From contig JAFZIL010000051.1 in assembly GCA_017554385.1 (NCBI GenBank), forward strand, positions 1 to 39,655: a DNA stretch of 39,655 nucleotides, read 5' to 3'. The position numbers and the translations under genes are program-made. The stretch's first letter is position 1, and the number at the start of each line of letters is the position of its first letter. Shown piece after piece: positions 30,306-39,195 of this stretch. The notes under the pieces were generated by a model that was not told the DNA's origin, ran no database searches, and worked only from the letters and a program-made list of their open reading frames with translations. This stretch comes from Prevotella sp. Lineage in GTDB: Bacteria > Bacteroidota > Bacteroidia > Bacteroidales > Bacteroidaceae.

Positions 30306-31615
30306 GCCCTTGATTTCAGGAAATCTGCAACAATATAATTGCTACCGCCAACGAAAATGAAGTCATCGCTCGATGCGCCAGAGATAGCTGCCTGATAGGC
30401 TTCTTTCACACTGGGATAACATTCGCCCTTCAGGCCGAACTGATCACCAAACACCTTCAGCGACGACTCTGGGAATGCACGTTTCGTTGACCCTTTGGTA
30501 AAATAATAGGTGGCATTTTTCGGCAACAAAGCCATCACGCCATAGACATCCTTGTCCTCAACCATTCCAAAGACAATTCTCAGACGCTTACATTTTACCG
30601 ATTCTATTTGTTTGCCCAGGTATTCCCATGCTCCGATGTTATGACCCGTATCGCAAACCACAAGGGGTGATTGCCTGATGGTCTGCCAGCGCCCCATCAG
30701 TCCTGTTATCGTAGAAACATTCTGAAGCGCCTCACACATTTCCTGTTGTACCATACGGTTGTTCTCCGGATCAATGCAGTCACACATATAGCCCAGATTG
30801 ACCAACTGATGCATTGCCACGACAATCGTATTCATGTTCTTTTCCTGGTAGTTTCCCTGCAACTCACCCTTAAAATCACCAAGATGCTTGGCCTTGTAGA
30901 GTCTGCCTTCGGGAACAACTGTCGAAGAAATGATTTCCTGCTCGTCCTCGGCATAAATGATGGGTGACTTGGCCTCTTGTGCCAGCGCATCGAAGACCAC
31001 GCGGGTCTCTGGCGTAGCCTCTCCAATGACTACAGGTACGCCAGGCTTGATGATACCACCCTTCTCCATGGCAATCTGCTCGATGCTTGTACCCAGCAGC
31101 TGAGTGTGGTCGAGCGAGATGTTGGTAATGACGGAAAGGACAGGCGAGATAATATTGGTGGAGTCGAGACGGCCTCCGAGTCCCACTTCAATGACGGCAA
31201 TATCGACGTTGACATCCTGGAAGTATTTGAAGGCCATTGCTGTGGTAATCTCGAAGAACGAGGCATTGACCGACTCGAAGAAATCCTTCCCTTTGTCAAC
31301 GAAGTCTGCCACATAGTCATGCGGAACAGGCTGCCCGTTTACCCTGATGCGCTCTGAGAAGTCAACAAGATGGGGAGAAGTGTAGAGCCCCACCCTATAG
31401 CCGAATACCTGAAGCAGGGCGGCAATAGAGTGCGACACAGAGCCTTTGCCATTCGTTCCGGCTATATGTATGCAACGGAAATGTTCGTGAGGATGACCGT
31501 AATGCTCGTCCAATGCCAGCGAGTTGCCGAGACCTTCCTTGTAGCCTGCAACTCCCTGAAGCTCAAAATTGGCCGTCCTGTTGAAAAGAAAATCAATCGC
31601 CTCTTCGTATTTCAT
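30302..31615 (-). CDS. folC: Folylpolyglutamate synthase / dihydrofolate synthase
   Basis: A 437-residue cytoplasmic ligase that adds glutamate to folates (and in many bacteria makes dihydrofolate). The Mur-ligase-type P-loop is IAGTNGKGSVSHSIAALL. SPHLVDFSERIRVNG is the folate-specific signature, and EVGLGGRLDSTNII and ITNISLDHTQLLG are further markers. The C-terminal domain contains CDTGHNIGAWEYL. Length is normal. It lies 22 nt after dnaJ on the same strand, separated by a small decamer repeat, so it may be read from the grpE-dnaJ transcript. Confidence 0.95.
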   Translation of the reverse strand: MKYEEAIDFLFNRTANFELQGVAGYKEGLGNSLALDEHYGHPHEHFRCIHIAGTNGKGSVSHSIAALLQVFGYRVGLYTSPHLVDFSERIRVNGQPVPHDYVADFVDKGKDFFESVNASFFEITTAMAFKYFQDVNVDIAVIEVGLGGRLDSTNIISPVLSVITNISLDHTQLLGTSIEQIAMEKGGIIKPGVPVVIGEATPETRVVFDALAQEAKSPIIYAEDEQEIISSTVVPEGRLYKAKHLGDFKGELQGNYQEKNMNTIVVAMHQLVNLGYMCDCIDPENNRMVQQEMCEALQNVSTITGLMGRWQTIRQSPLVVCDTGHNIGAWEYLGKQIESVKCKRLRIVFGMVEDKDVYGVMALLPKNATYYFTKGSTKRAFPESSLKVFGDQFGLKGECYPSVKEAYQAAISGASSDDFIFVGGSNYIVADFLKSRA

Positions 31616-31622
31616 TTCATTT

Positions 31623-31642
31623 AGAAGTTAGGAGAAGTTAGG
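31623..31642. repeat. Decamer repeat overlapping the dnaJ stop codon
   Basis: agaagttagg occurs twice in tandem (31623-31632 and 31633-31642), followed by a partial third unit (agaagtag). The dnaJ stop (31638-31640 on the minus strand) lies within the second unit, and the first unit carries another stop-like TAA at the same place. Confidence 0.7.
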
Positions 31643-32798
31643 AGAAGTAGTTCTTGAAACGCTGGAAGATAGAGTCCTTGGTTTCCTTGTCGCCCTTGAA
31701 GTTATCGCTGTTACGGAATTCCTCAAGTGCCTTGCGCTCCTCTCTCGACAAAGTCTTCGGCACGTACACGCTGATGTTGACCACCAGATCGCCTCGGCCA
31801 GAACCATATCCCTGTACAGCGGGCAGACCCTTGCCACGCAGACGAAGTGTCTTTCCAGGCTGAGTACCGTTGTCAATCTTCACCTTCAGCTTCGAGCCTT
31901 CAATGGTAGGTATCTCCACATCGCCTCCAAGAGCAGCTGTCGGGAAGTCGAGCAGCAGGTTATAGACCAGATCATTGCCGTCACGTACAAAGAGGTTGTG
32001 GTCTTCTTCCTCGATAAACACCTGAATGTCGCCAGCAATGCCGCCATGCTGACCGGCGTTACCCTTTCCAGGCACGTTGACCACCATGCCTTCAGCCACA
32101 CCGGCAGGAATGTTGATCTCAACGACTTCTTCGCCCTTGACTACACCTGTGCCGCCACACTCATGGCATTTGTTCTTGATGATCTGACCTTCACCGCGAC
32201 AGGTAGGACATACACCCTGAGTCTGCATCATGCCGAAGATGCTCTGGGTGGTATGGGTGATAACACCCGAACCATGACACGTAGGACATGTTTCCTTGCT
32301 ACTGCCGTCCTCGGCACCAGTTCCATGACAATGAGCACAGGGCACATCCTTGCGTAGCTTGAACTTCTTGGTTACTCCCTGGTTGATCTCTTCAAGTGTG
32401 AGCCTGACCTTCAACCTCAGGTCGCTGCCACGATGCTGCTGTGTACGCCCGCGTCCGCCGCCTCCGAAGCCGCCGAAGCCATGTCCGCCGAATATGTCAC
32501 CGAACATGGAGAAGATATCGTCCATGTTCATCGATGCGCCGCCAAAGCCACCGAAGCCGCCCTGACCGCCAAACGGTGCGTCAAAGCCGAACTGGTCGTA
32601 CTGCTGCCGCTTCTGGGGGTCGTGTAGCACATTATAAGCCTCGGCTGCTTCCTTGAATTTCTCTTCTGCCTCCTTGTCACCAGGATTTCTGTCAGGATGA
32701 TACTTGATGGCTATCTTTCGGTATGCTTTCTTGATATCATCCTCCGATGCCTGCTTGCTGACACCAAGCACTTCATAATAATCACGCTTTTGAGCCAT
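31638..32798 (-). CDS. dnaJ: Chaperone protein DnaJ
   Basis: A 386-residue co-chaperone that delivers substrates to DnaK and stimulates its ATPase. The J domain has H34-P-D36 ([10 protein letters not shown]). A Gly/Phe-rich linker follows (about 72-120). Four zinc-binding repeats are present: [24 protein letters not shown] and CHECGGTG. The C-terminal substrate-binding domain follows. Length and order are standard for type I DnaJ. It follows grpE by 44 nt; dnaK itself is not in the window. Confidence 0.97.
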   Translation of the reverse strand: MAQKRDYYEVLGVSKQASEDDIKKAYRKIAIKYHPDRNPGDKEAEEKFKEAAEAYNVLHDPQKRQQYDQFGFDAPFGGQGGFGGFGGASMNMDDIFSMFGDIFGGHGFGGFGGGGRGRTQQHRGSDLRLKVRLTLEEINQGVTKKFKLRKDVPCAHCHGTGAEDGSSKETCPTCHGSGVITHTTQSIFGMMQTQGVCPTCRGEGQIIKNKCHECGGTGVVKGEEVVEINIPAGVAEGMVVNVPGKGNAGQHGGIAGDIQVFIEEEDHNLFVRDGNDLVYNLLLDFPTAALGGDVEIPTIEGSKLKVKIDNGTQPGKTLRLRGKGLPAVQGYGSGRGDLVVNISVYVPKTLSREERKALEEFRNSDNFKGDKETKDSIFQRFKNYFS

Positions 32799-32842
32799 GA
32801 TCTCGAACTTCGATTATTTTGATGATTAATTTTTGGATTCAA

Positions 32843-33436
32843 TTACTGTCCGACAGCCACCTTGGCGTGTCGTATCACTTTATTGTTCAGCTTGTAACCC
32901 GTTGTCAGGCAGTCTATTACTTTACCTTTCTTGTCGTCGCCCATACCTGGCACCATAGCTACAGCCTCATGCACGTCGGTATCGAAGTCGGCATCCTCGG
33001 TGTCAATCTTCTCGACGCCCAGTCCTTCCAGCACTTTGAGCATTTTGTGGTAAATGAGTTCCATACCCTCGCGCAGAACCTGCGGATCGTCGGTCTTCTC
33101 GCCGTTCTGAAGCGCACGTTCCATGTCATCGATGACAGGCAGTAGAGCCGTAATGGCTTTCTCACCACCATTAAGAATCAGTTCTGCACGTTCTTTCAAT
33201 GTACGCTTACGGTAGTTGTCAAACTCTGCTACCTGACGCAGATATTTATCCTTCAGGTCAGCAATCTGATCCAAGGCCACGTCCAAGGGGTCACGTTCGT
33301 CAGTAGCCTCGGCAGTCTCTTGCTCAGCCGCTGCCTCTTGCTCCTCAACCTTCTCATTATCAGCATCCTCAATGTTCAGCTGTTCGCCCTCCATTGACTT
33401 GCCTTCTTCTTCGATATTCATTTTTTCTTCTTCCAT
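32843..33436 (-). CDS. grpE: Nucleotide exchange factor GrpE
   Basis: A 197-residue DnaK exchange factor. The N-terminal third is a Glu-rich disordered tail and helix (EEEGKSMEGEQLNIEDADNEK). The core has DLKDKYLRQVAEFDNYRKRTLKER, the conserved dimer helix, and ends with VDTDVHEAVAMVPG-like and GYKLNNKVIRHAKVAVG sequences typical of the family. The ATG at 33436 is followed by another in-frame ATG six codons later; the first is taken. It is the first gene of the grpE-dnaJ(-folC) group. No heat-shock element or clear promoter was recognised in 33437-33486. Confidence 0.95.
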   Translation of the reverse strand: MEEEKMNIEEEGKSMEGEQLNIEDADNEKVEEQEAAAEQETAEATDERDPLDVALDQIADLKDKYLRQVAEFDNYRKRTLKERAELILNGGEKAITALLPVIDDMERALQNGEKTDDPQVLREGMELIYHKMLKVLEGLGVEKIDTEDADFDTDVHEAVAMVPGMGDDKKGKVIDCLTTGYKLNNKVIRHAKVAVGQ

Positions 33437-33487
33437 GATGATTGTATTTGTTCTTTATCTACTTAACAAGCAAAAACCATGCCAATG

Positions 33488-33513
33488 AAAAAGGAAGACC
33501 TTCAAGCCTTCCT
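33488..33513 (-). terminator. Rho-independent terminator of the tRNA pair
   Basis: On the minus strand AGGAAGGC and GTCTTCCT form an 8-bp stem (one G-U) with a 6-nt loop, directly followed by five T's (33492-33488 region). It lies 43 nt beyond the 3' end of tRNA-Glu. Confidence 0.75.
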
Positions 33514-33556
33514 ATCTGTCATTTTTTACAAGTTCTATACCTTGTTTAGATGTCTT

Positions 33557-33631
33557 TGGTAGTCGGTAAGGGAATCGAACCCTTATGCCAAGATTGAGAA
33601 TCTTGTATCCTAACCGTTAGATGAACCGACC
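33557..33631 (-). tRNA. tRNA-Glu, anticodon CTC
   Basis: A cloverleaf folds on the minus strand: acceptor GGTCGGT pairs with ACCGACT (first pair G-U), anticodon stem CAAGA/TCTTG with loop TTCTCAA (anticodon CTC), and a T arm containing GGTTCGATTCC. The CCA end is encoded (33559-33557). It follows tRNA-Ser by 9 nt and shares its promoter. Confidence 0.93.
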
Positions 33632-33640
33632 CCGATTTTG

Positions 33641-33728
33641 CGGAAGGTGAGGGATTCAAACCCCCGATACCCGAAAAGGGTATACCGGATTTCGAGTCCA
33701 GCGCGATCGATCACTCTGCCAACCTTCC
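33641..33728 (-). tRNA. tRNA-Ser, anticodon CGA
   Basis: An 88-nt tRNA with a long variable arm, as expected for serine. Acceptor GGAAGGT pairs with ACCTTCC, the discriminator base is G, and the anticodon loop CTCGAAA has anticodon CGA. The variable arm TACCC/GGGTA forms a clear stem. CCA is not fully encoded (GCA follows the acceptor), so it must be added enzymatically. Confidence 0.94.
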
Positions 33729-33747
33729 TTTCCGTTTTTTGCGGGTG

Positions 33748-33778
33748 CAAAGGTACTAATAATTTCCGAACCCACAAA
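33748..33778 (-). promoter_or_regulatory. Putative promoter of the tRNA pair
   Basis: On the minus strand TTTG (33778-33775) and TACCTTTG (33755-33748) are 19 nt apart, a full match to the Bacteroidetes pattern. The tRNA-Ser 5' end is 20 nt downstream. Confidence 0.8.
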
Positions 33779-33837
33779 ATTATTTCGTAATTTAACAAAA
33801 ATTCGTACAAAGTATTGAAAAAACTTGTGGGACATTC

Positions 33838-33867
33838 TTTGCAAGTGACAGTTTTTTTTTATCTTTG
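33838..33867 (+). promoter_or_regulatory. Putative promoter of the OmpA-family gene
   Basis: TTTG at 33838-33841 and TATCTTTG at 33860-33867 are 18 nt apart. The ATG follows at 33910. It is divergent from the tRNA promoter. Confidence 0.75.
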
Positions 33868-33909
33868 CAGCGCGAATTTAATGTTTAACAAATAAAATAA
33901 GTAAGAACT

Positions 33910-34584
33910 ATGAAGAAAATGAAGACAATCATCCTGGCTCTTTGCGCAGGAATCGTGATGACCGGCTGTAACAATCTCCAGAAGGGTGCTACTATCGGTG
34001 CCGTAGGTGGTGCTGGTTTAGGCGCAATCGTAGGTAAGGTTGCTGGCAACACCGCTGTTGGTGCTGCTGTTGGTGCAGCTGTTGGTGCTGGTGCTGGTGC
34101 TCTTATTGGCAAGCACATGGACAAGGTGAAGGCTCAGGCCGAGGCCGTTCAGAACGCTCAGGTAGAGCAGATTACCGATGCTAACGGTCTGCAGGGTGTG
34201 AAGGTGACCTTCGACTCTGGTATCCTCTTCGCTACCAATTCGTCGCAGCTCAATGCAGCTTCCAAGGCTTCGCTCACTCAGTTTGCCAACGTGCTGAAGA
34301 ACAACAGCGACTGTGACGTTGCTATCTACGGCCACACTGACAATACCGGTAACGATGCTATCAACAACCCGCTGAGCGTCAAGCGCGCACAGGCTGTTGA
34401 GACCTACCTGAAGCAGCAGGGTGTGAGCGCAGCTCAGATCCGCTCGGTTGACGGTCAGGGTTCTTCCAACCCCGTTGCCAGCAATGCTACTGCCGAGGGC
34501 CGCAAGCAGAACCGCCGCGTGGAGGTCTACATGTATGCTTCTGAGGCTATGATCAACGCTGCCAACAACGGCACGCTTCAGTAA
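33910..34584 (+). CDS. OmpA-family lipoprotein with glycine-zipper segment
   Basis: A 224-residue lipoprotein. Signal peptide [20 protein letters not shown] has a lipobox ending at Cys20. Residues about 26-68 are a Gly/Ala-rich glycine-zipper stretch ([36 protein letters not shown]) that may pack in a membrane. Residues about 98-215 form an OmpA C-terminal peptidoglycan-binding domain ([68 protein letters not shown]). The GHTDNTG and R-x-x-N-R-R-V elements are the usual diaminopimelate-binding motif. It probably anchors the outer membrane to peptidoglycan, and its neighbour makes peptidoglycan strands. An alternative ATG lies three codons in. Confidence 0.93.
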   Translation: MKKMKTIILALCAGIVMTGCNNLQKGATIGAVGGAGLGAIVGKVAGNTAVGAAVGAAVGAGAGALIGKHMDKVKAQAEAVQNAQVEQITDANGLQGVKVTFDSGILFATNSSQLNAASKASLTQFANVLKNNSDCDVAIYGHTDNTGNDAINNPLSVKRAQAVETYLKQQGVSAAQIRSVDGQGSSNPVASNATAEGRKQNRRVEVYMYASEAMINAANNGTLQ

Positions 34585-34592
34585 TCATTGCA

Positions 34593-35300
34593 TTGAAAAT
34601 CATCAAGAAAATAATAGGTAGAATCGTGGTGGCGTTTTTCGCTTCCACGATTCTTGCTGTAATCGTGTTGCGTTTCGTCCCTGTGTTCTTTACGCCCCTT
34701 ATGTTCATCCGTCTGGCACAGCAACAGCATGAGGGTAAGGAGATGAAGCTGAACCACACGTGGGTATCGCTGGAGCGCATATCGCCTTCGCTGCCCGTAG
34801 CCGTGATTGCCAGCGAGGACGGCAAGTTCCTGCAGCATCACGGTTTCGACTTCGAGGCTATCGAATATGCTGCCAAGCGCAATCGTGAGCATCCGCAGAA
34901 GCGCAAGCTCGGTGCCTCGACCATTACGCAGCAGACGGCGAAGAATGTGTTCCTCTGGCCGGGCCGCTCATGGGTTCGAAAGGGCTTCGAAGCCTATTTC
35001 ACCGTCCTGATAGAACTGTTCTGGTCGAAGCAGCGTATCATGGAGGTCTATCTGAACTCCATTGAGATGGGCGACGGTATCTACGGAGCCGAGGCAGTGG
35101 CACGCGAGCATTTCGGCTGTACAGCCAAGGACCTGACGCGGAGCCAGTGTGCGCTGGTGGCTGCTACGCTGCCTAACCCCAGGAAGTTCAGTTCGAAGTC
35201 GCCCAGCAGCTATATGCTGAAACGTCAGTCGCGTATTCTGCGCGAGATGAAGAATGTTCCTGTTTTCCCCAAAGAGGGCGTTGACAGCGGGGAAAGGTAA
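34593..35300 (+). CDS. mtgA: Monofunctional biosynthetic peptidoglycan transglycosylase
   Basis: A 235-residue membrane-anchored GT51 enzyme that polymerises lipid II into glycan strands. An N-terminal helix ([20 protein letters not shown]) anchors it. The catalytic signature is [21 protein letters not shown] (with the Glu of SEDGKF), and the second is [55 protein letters not shown] follows. The start is a TTG at 34593, 8 nt after the OmpA-family stop; no ATG precedes the membrane helix, so TTG is accepted. No penicillin-binding transpeptidase domain is attached. Confidence 0.93.
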   Translation: MKIIKKIIGRIVVAFFASTILAVIVLRFVPVFFTPLMFIRLAQQQHEGKEMKLNHTWVSLERISPSLPVAVIASEDGKFLQHHGFDFEAIEYAAKRNREHPQKRKLGASTITQQTAKNVFLWPGRSWVRKGFEAYFTVLIELFWSKQRIMEVYLNSIEMGDGIYGAEAVAREHFGCTAKDLTRSQCALVAATLPNPRKFSSKSPSSYMLKRQSRILREMKNVPVFPKEGVDSGER

Positions 35301-35312
35301 TAGGGGTAAAAA

Positions 35313-35344
35313 GGGTGAAAAGGTAAAAGGGTGAAAAGGTAAAA
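35313..35344 (+). repeat. 16-nt tandem repeat, two units, before an unknown gene
   Basis: gggtgaaaaggtaaaa occurs twice (35313-35328, 35329-35344) within a longer stretch of related ggtaaaa/gggtaaaaa strings from about 35293 to 35352. It fills the gap between the mtgA stop and the next ATG at 35355. Confidence 0.8.
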
Positions 35345-35354
35345 AAGTAAAGCA

Positions 35355-35981
35355 ATGAAGAGAATCATTACAATCATGTTGATGATGTGCTCGGGCATCA
35401 TGCTTTGGGCGCAGGACGAGACGTTCAACCTGACCGTCTACAAGGAGTTCATGCCTGGTATTATCCACATGGCTAATGGTAAGGACTTGGCTAATCCGTT
35501 ACTGAACATCTTCCTGAAGGATGCCTCGCTGCTCTACAAGAGTGGTTCGCTGACCAAGGAAGCCAATATGGATAATGTGCTGGGGGTAGACTTCAAAGAC
35601 CGCAAATACGTGAAGATTGAGAACGAGCTGGCCTATGTTGTCGATTCCGTCGGTGCCAACCGGCTCTACTGCTCAACGCTCATTGACATAGAGGCCTACA
35701 AGACGTTGCAGAAGAACAACGTGAACATCTCGAACATGAGCCTTGGTGACCAGATTTCCTACTCGACCATCGAGCTGGAGCGTCAGGAGGAAGTTCAGAT
35801 GCCCATCATCAATCACTTCTATTATCTGTACGAAGGCAAGATCATCAAGGTGCACGAGCGGGAGATCTGGCGACAGTTGCCTAAGGAGAAGAGAAGGCTC
35901 TACAAGACGATTATCAGCGAAGACCGCTTCTCGTGGGTCGATGCAGAGAGCCTGATGCGCCTGCTGAAAGCTATCTCATAA
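35355..35981 (+). CDS. Unknown secreted protein
   Basis: A 208-residue protein with a signal peptide (MKRIITIMLMMCSGIMLWAQ, cleavage after about residue 20, no lipobox at the end). The mature part is mixed alpha/beta in appearance, with no motif I recognise: FNLTVYKEFMPGIIHMANGK, LGVDFKDRKYVKIENELAYVVDS, and a basic C-terminal section (KEKRRLYKTII). It follows mtgA by 54 nt, a gap filled by tandem repeats, and could be cotranscribed with OmpA-family and mtgA. A periplasmic role is inferred only from the signal peptide. Confidence 0.8.
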   Translation: MKRIITIMLMMCSGIMLWAQDETFNLTVYKEFMPGIIHMANGKDLANPLLNIFLKDASLLYKSGSLTKEANMDNVLGVDFKDRKYVKIENELAYVVDSVGANRLYCSTLIDIEAYKTLQKNNVNISNMSLGDQISYSTIELERQEEVQMPIINHFYYLYEGKIIKVHEREIWRQLPKEKRRLYKTIISEDRFSWVDAESLMRLLKAIS

Positions 35982-35986
35982 CAGAT

Positions 35987-36004
35987 GCTCACTGGCAGGT
36001 GAGC
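35987..36004. terminator. Small hairpin between convergent genes, possible terminator
   Basis: gctcac and gtgagc (35987-35992, 35999-36004) form a 6-bp stem with a 6-nt loop. It overlaps the tilS stop region and follows the unknown secreted-protein gene. No T-run is present, so the function is doubtful. Confidence 0.35.
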
Positions 36005-37323
36005 GTGTCCTTTTCCAGCTCTACCTTCAGCATTCGACGGGTATCATGACCTATACGGAAACGCTCGTCGGGCCGCAAGCCTGGAAGCCATACCGTACGT
36101 CCGGAAGCATCGGCAAGAAGCAGTTGGCGACGGCGGGCAAACAGCGAGAGTTTACAGTCAGTCAGGAAGTCACTCACAAGGCGGCTTCCTTTTTTCATGC
36201 CTAACGGAACGAAACGTTCACCCTGTACAACAGGTCGCAGACGTAAGGGGAAGCGCACCTTGTCGGCATCGACGGTGAGACAGAAGGGTTGCCGGCTGAT
36301 GGCGGGCGTGTCGGAGATGCTTACACGCACTTTCATGTCGTTATCATAGACATACGTTCCTGTTTCTGGAATAAGGAGCTCCGGCTGTTCGGGCTCCCTT
36401 TCCTGCAGGAGCAGACGGTCGCGGTCAATGCACACCTCGTGGGTAGCCGACTGCCAGTAGCTGCCGGTTGCCGCTGCGTGAAGCTGGCGTTCTATCTGCC
36501 TTACGGTTGCCGACGAGAATCCGTGCGGCTCTAACCAGGCGAAAAGGACAACGAGCGGCGAAGGCTCTTCCATCAGCCTGCTGATGGTGAGTGATTGCCC
36601 TTCGGTCGTTCTTCCCAACGCCTCGTCGACGGCTTTGTCGCATACCTTTGCACTTTCGTTGAGCAGCTGGGCGGTCTTCAGGATGTTCTGAGAGGCCTGT
36701 GGCGTGATGTCGAACAGCTGGGGTATGACGTTGAGTCGCAGCTTGTTGCGCCATACGTCGGCTTCCAGATTGGAAGAGTCGGTCACAAAGGTCTGCCCGC
36801 GAGTAGCGAGCCAGCCTACGATCTGCTGTCGGCTGAGGCAGAGCAGGGGTCGCAGTATGTGGCCTTGGCGTGGGCGCATGCCTGTGAGACCGTGAATGCC
36901 GGTGCCTCGAACCAGGTTCAGCAGTACCGTCTCGACGTTGTCGTCCTGATGGTGGGCCACGCAGATGTCTGCCGCTCCGATGTCTCGACGCAGCTGCTCG
37001 AAGTAGTTGTAGCGCAATTCGCGTGCCGCCATCTCAATGCTCACTTTGTGCAGTCGGGCATAGGTGCGGGTGTCGAAATGAATGATGTGGAGAGGAATCT
37101 GTCGGCCTTCGCAGAGCGACCTGACAAACTGCTCGTCTCGATCGCTCTCTTCACCGCGCAGCTTGAAGTTGCAGTGGGCTGCCTCTACCGCATACCCCAT
37201 TTCGTGCAGAAGCAGCAGAAGGGCCACGCTGTCGGCACCTCCGCTTACGCCGACAAGGTATCGGTGGCCAGCAACCATCAACCCTTGTTGCTCAATAAAC
37301 TGCCTTACAACTTCACAAACCAT
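35989..37323 (-). CDS. tilS: tRNA(Ile)-lysidine synthetase
   Basis: A 444-residue enzyme that converts the CAU wobble cytidine of tRNA-Ile to lysidine. The PP-loop ATP motif is S27-G-G-A-D-S32 (LVGVSGGADSVALLLLL). AAHCNFKLRGEESDRDEQFV and ICVAHHQDDNVETVLLNLVRGTGIHGLTGM are characteristic. The C-terminal TilS domain contains RPVVQGERFVPLGMKKGSRLVSDFLTD. The ATG at 37323 is chosen over a TTG three codons upstream, which lies inside a heptamer repeat. It is probably the last gene of the exonuclease-rlmI-tilS group. Confidence 0.95.
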   Translation of the reverse strand: MVCEVVRQFIEQQGLMVAGHRYLVGVSGGADSVALLLLLHEMGYAVEAAHCNFKLRGEESDRDEQFVRSLCEGRQIPLHIIHFDTRTYARLHKVSIEMAARELRYNYFEQLRRDIGAADICVAHHQDDNVETVLLNLVRGTGIHGLTGMRPRQGHILRPLLCLSRQQIVGWLATRGQTFVTDSSNLEADVWRNKLRLNVIPQLFDITPQASQNILKTAQLLNESAKVCDKAVDEALGRTTEGQSLTISRLMEEPSPLVVLFAWLEPHGFSSATVRQIERQLHAAATGSYWQSATHEVCIDRDRLLLQEREPEQPELLIPETGTYVYDNDMKVRVSISDTPAISRQPFCLTVDADKVRFPLRLRPVVQGERFVPLGMKKGSRLVSDFLTDCKLSLFARRRQLLLADASGRTVWLPGLRPDERFRIGHDTRRMLKVELEKDTLTCQ

Positions 37324-37326
37324 AAA

Positions 37327-37354
37327 CCTCAAATCTCAAACCTCAAACCTCAAA
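37327..37354. repeat. Heptamer tandem repeat, four units
   Basis: The units are cctcaaa, tctcaaa, cctcaaa and cctcaaa. They fill the space between the rlmI stop (37355) and the tilS start (37323) exactly. Confidence 0.85.
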
Positions 37355-38539
37355 TCACTCCACATACAACACCAGTCCTTTCAGGTATTCGCCCTCGGGG
37401 TGATAGATGTTCACGGGGTGGTCGGCAGGCTGATGCAGCTGATGCAGTATGCGCACCTTCCGATGGGCCTGTGCCGCAGCCGTAAATACGGCATTGCGGA
37501 AGTGGTCCTTGGTGACGACCTGCGAACAGGAGAAGGTGAAGAGAATGCCGCCCTTCTCAATTTTCTCGAATGCTTTCTCGTTCAACCTTGTATAGCCCTT
37601 CAGCGCATTGTGCAGTGCGCCCCTGTGCTTGGCAAAGGCAGGCGGGTCGAGGATGATCAGGTCGTAGCCGTCGCCTCGTTGCTCCAGATACTTGAAGGCA
37701 TCTTCGCAGTAGGCCTCGTGGCGAGGGTCGTGAGGGAAGTTAAGCTCCACGTTGGCCTTGGTCAGCTCGATGGCCTTGGCCGAGCTGTCGACAGAATGTA
37801 CGACGGCAGCTCCGCCCCTCATGGCGTAGAACGAGAAGCCTCCGGTGTAGCAGAACATGTTCAGCACCCGCCGTCCCTGGGCATAGCGCTCCAGCAGGGC
37901 ACGGTTTTCGCGCTGGTCAATGAAAAAGCCCGTCTTCTGTCCTCGCAGCCAGTCAACGTGGAACAGCAGCCCGTTCTCGCTGGCGGTGTTGTCGTCGCTG
38001 CCACCAACGATGAAGCCGTTCTCAGGCTCCATGAAGGGCAGCGTGGTCTCGCTCTTGTAATAGACGTGGCTGATTAGTCCGCCCATCACCTTCATCAGGG
38101 CGTCGACAATGTCGTGCCTGTTCCTGTGCATGCCAATGCTGTGGGCTTGCATCACGGCCGTCTGTCCGTAGACATCGATGATAAGGCCGGGAAGGTGGTC
38201 GCCTTCACCATGAACAAGCCGGTAGGCATTGTTGCCGACCCCGTCGTGCCGGGCAAGTCCGATGGCCAGGCGCATACCCAGTGCCGAGGACAGGCGCGAC
38301 TCCCAGAAACTGGCGTCGATAGCTACGTCGCTGAACGACAGTACCCTCACGGCGATGGAACCGTCCTGATAGTGTCCTACGGCCATGAACTCGCCTTTGG
38401 CATTGACAACGCGCACGATGTCGCCCTCCTCTATTCCTTCATCAACATGGTGGAGTGCACCCGAGAATATCCAGGGGTGATAACGCAGGAGGCTTTCCTC
38501 CTTGCCTTTCTTCAGGTATATCTTCTTGTACTGGCTCAT
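37355..38539 (-). CDS. rlmI: 23S rRNA large-subunit methyltransferase RlmI-like (class I SAM-dependent)
   Basis: A 394-residue methyltransferase. The N-terminal PUA domain is visible (RYHPWIFSGALHHVDEGIEEGDIVRV). The central part has RGQKTGFFIDQRENR, a hallmark of this family, then the SAM-binding motif VLNMFCYTGGFSFYAMRGGA, then ILDPPAFAKHRG and the terminal ILFTFSCSQVV. In E. coli RlmI methylates cytosine 1962 of 23S rRNA; the Bacteroidetes orthologue is presumed to act on a similar site. It overlaps the upstream exonuclease gene by 4 nt (ATGA). Confidence 0.92.
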   Translation of the reverse strand: MSQYKKIYLKKGKEESLLRYHPWIFSGALHHVDEGIEEGDIVRVVNAKGEFMAVGHYQDGSIAVRVLSFSDVAIDASFWESRLSSALGMRLAIGLARHDGVGNNAYRLVHGEGDHLPGLIIDVYGQTAVMQAHSIGMHRNRHDIVDALMKVMGGLISHVYYKSETTLPFMEPENGFIVGGSDDNTASENGLLFHVDWLRGQKTGFFIDQRENRALLERYAQGRRVLNMFCYTGGFSFYAMRGGAAVVHSVDSSAKAIELTKANVELNFPHDPRHEAYCEDAFKYLEQRGDGYDLIILDPPAFAKHRGALHNALKGYTRLNEKAFEKIEKGGILFTFSCSQVVTKDHFRNAVFTAAAQAHRKVRILHQLHQPADHPVNIYHPEGEYLKGLVLYVE

Positions 38540-39159
38540 TGCTCTTCTATATTAATAATGGTGTAGTTGCCGCTTTGCTTCAGTCTCATCAGTTCCTCGT
38601 AGATGACGATGCACGCCCAGGCATCGGTAGCCGCATAGATCTTCTGGCGATCGGTCAGTATGTCACCCTCCCAGTTGCTCAGCTGCTGTCGCTTGCTGAT
38701 CTTCTGTCCGAACATGTTGGCATAGAGCTTCTGCAGGCTCATGTCCTCGATGCCCAGTTCGCTGACGTGATGCTGTATGTCGATGAACCAGCCGGGATTG
38801 AAAGCCCCCAGACGGTGCAGTGCATTCACGTCGTCGTGCCAGGAGAGCCCGATCTTTGGTACCGTGGTGTCTTCGAGCAGACGGACGAGTGCCGGCGTCA
38901 GCCCCGTATGGTTCAGACGGAAGAGGAAGCAAGTGTCGTAAGTGGAAACCTGCAGCAGCGCCACCTTGTGCTGGAACCCGCGCTTGAACGACGGGCGCGT
39001 CTCCGTGTCAACGCCAAGTATGGGCTGCGAAAGAAGGTAGCGCACGGCCTTCTCGGTCTCGCCGGTAGTGAGTATCGTGATGATGCGGCCTTTAAACTCG
39101 GCCACAGGAAGCGATGCTATCAGCTTTTTATCAAATTTGGAGTATAATGTTTTAGTCAT
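38536..39159 (-). CDS. 3'-5' exonuclease, RNase D/WRN-like (DEDD)
   Basis: A 207-residue nuclease with the DEDD motifs: GVDTETRPSF (first D-x-E), LSWHDDVNALHRLG (second Asp) and YAATDAWACIVIYEEL (final Y-x3-D). This is the DEDDy arrangement of RNase D and the exonuclease domain of WRN-like proteins. No HRDC or helicase domain is present, so it is a stand-alone exonuclease. The ATG at 39159 is preferred over a GTG six codons upstream. A -7 box lies just upstream. Substrate (tRNA ends, other RNA or DNA) is unknown. It is the first gene of the exonuclease-rlmI-tilS set. Confidence 0.87.
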   Translation of the reverse strand: MTKTLYSKFDKKLIASLPVAEFKGRIITILTTGETEKAVRYLLSQPILGVDTETRPSFKRGFQHKVALLQVSTYDTCFLFRLNHTGLTPALVRLLEDTTVPKIGLSWHDDVNALHRLGAFNPGWFIDIQHHVSELGIEDMSLQKLYANMFGQKISKRQQLSNWEGDILTDRQKIYAATDAWACIVIYEELMRLKQSGNYTIINIEEQ

Positions 39160-39187
39160 TGTATTCTTTGTTCGCACAAATTCGCCG

Positions 39188-39195
39188 CAAAGTTA
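39188..39195 (-). promoter_or_regulatory. Putative -7 element for the exonuclease operon
   Basis: TAACTTTG on the minus strand (39195-39188) matches TAnnTTTG about 30 nt before the ATG. I could not find a matching TTTG at the expected distance, so support is partial. Confidence 0.5.

Noticed and set aside
33641-33728. A tRNA with an intron or a pseudo-tRNA because of the long middle section
   Set aside because: The extra length is the normal serine variable arm with a paired stem; the cloverleaf is complete.
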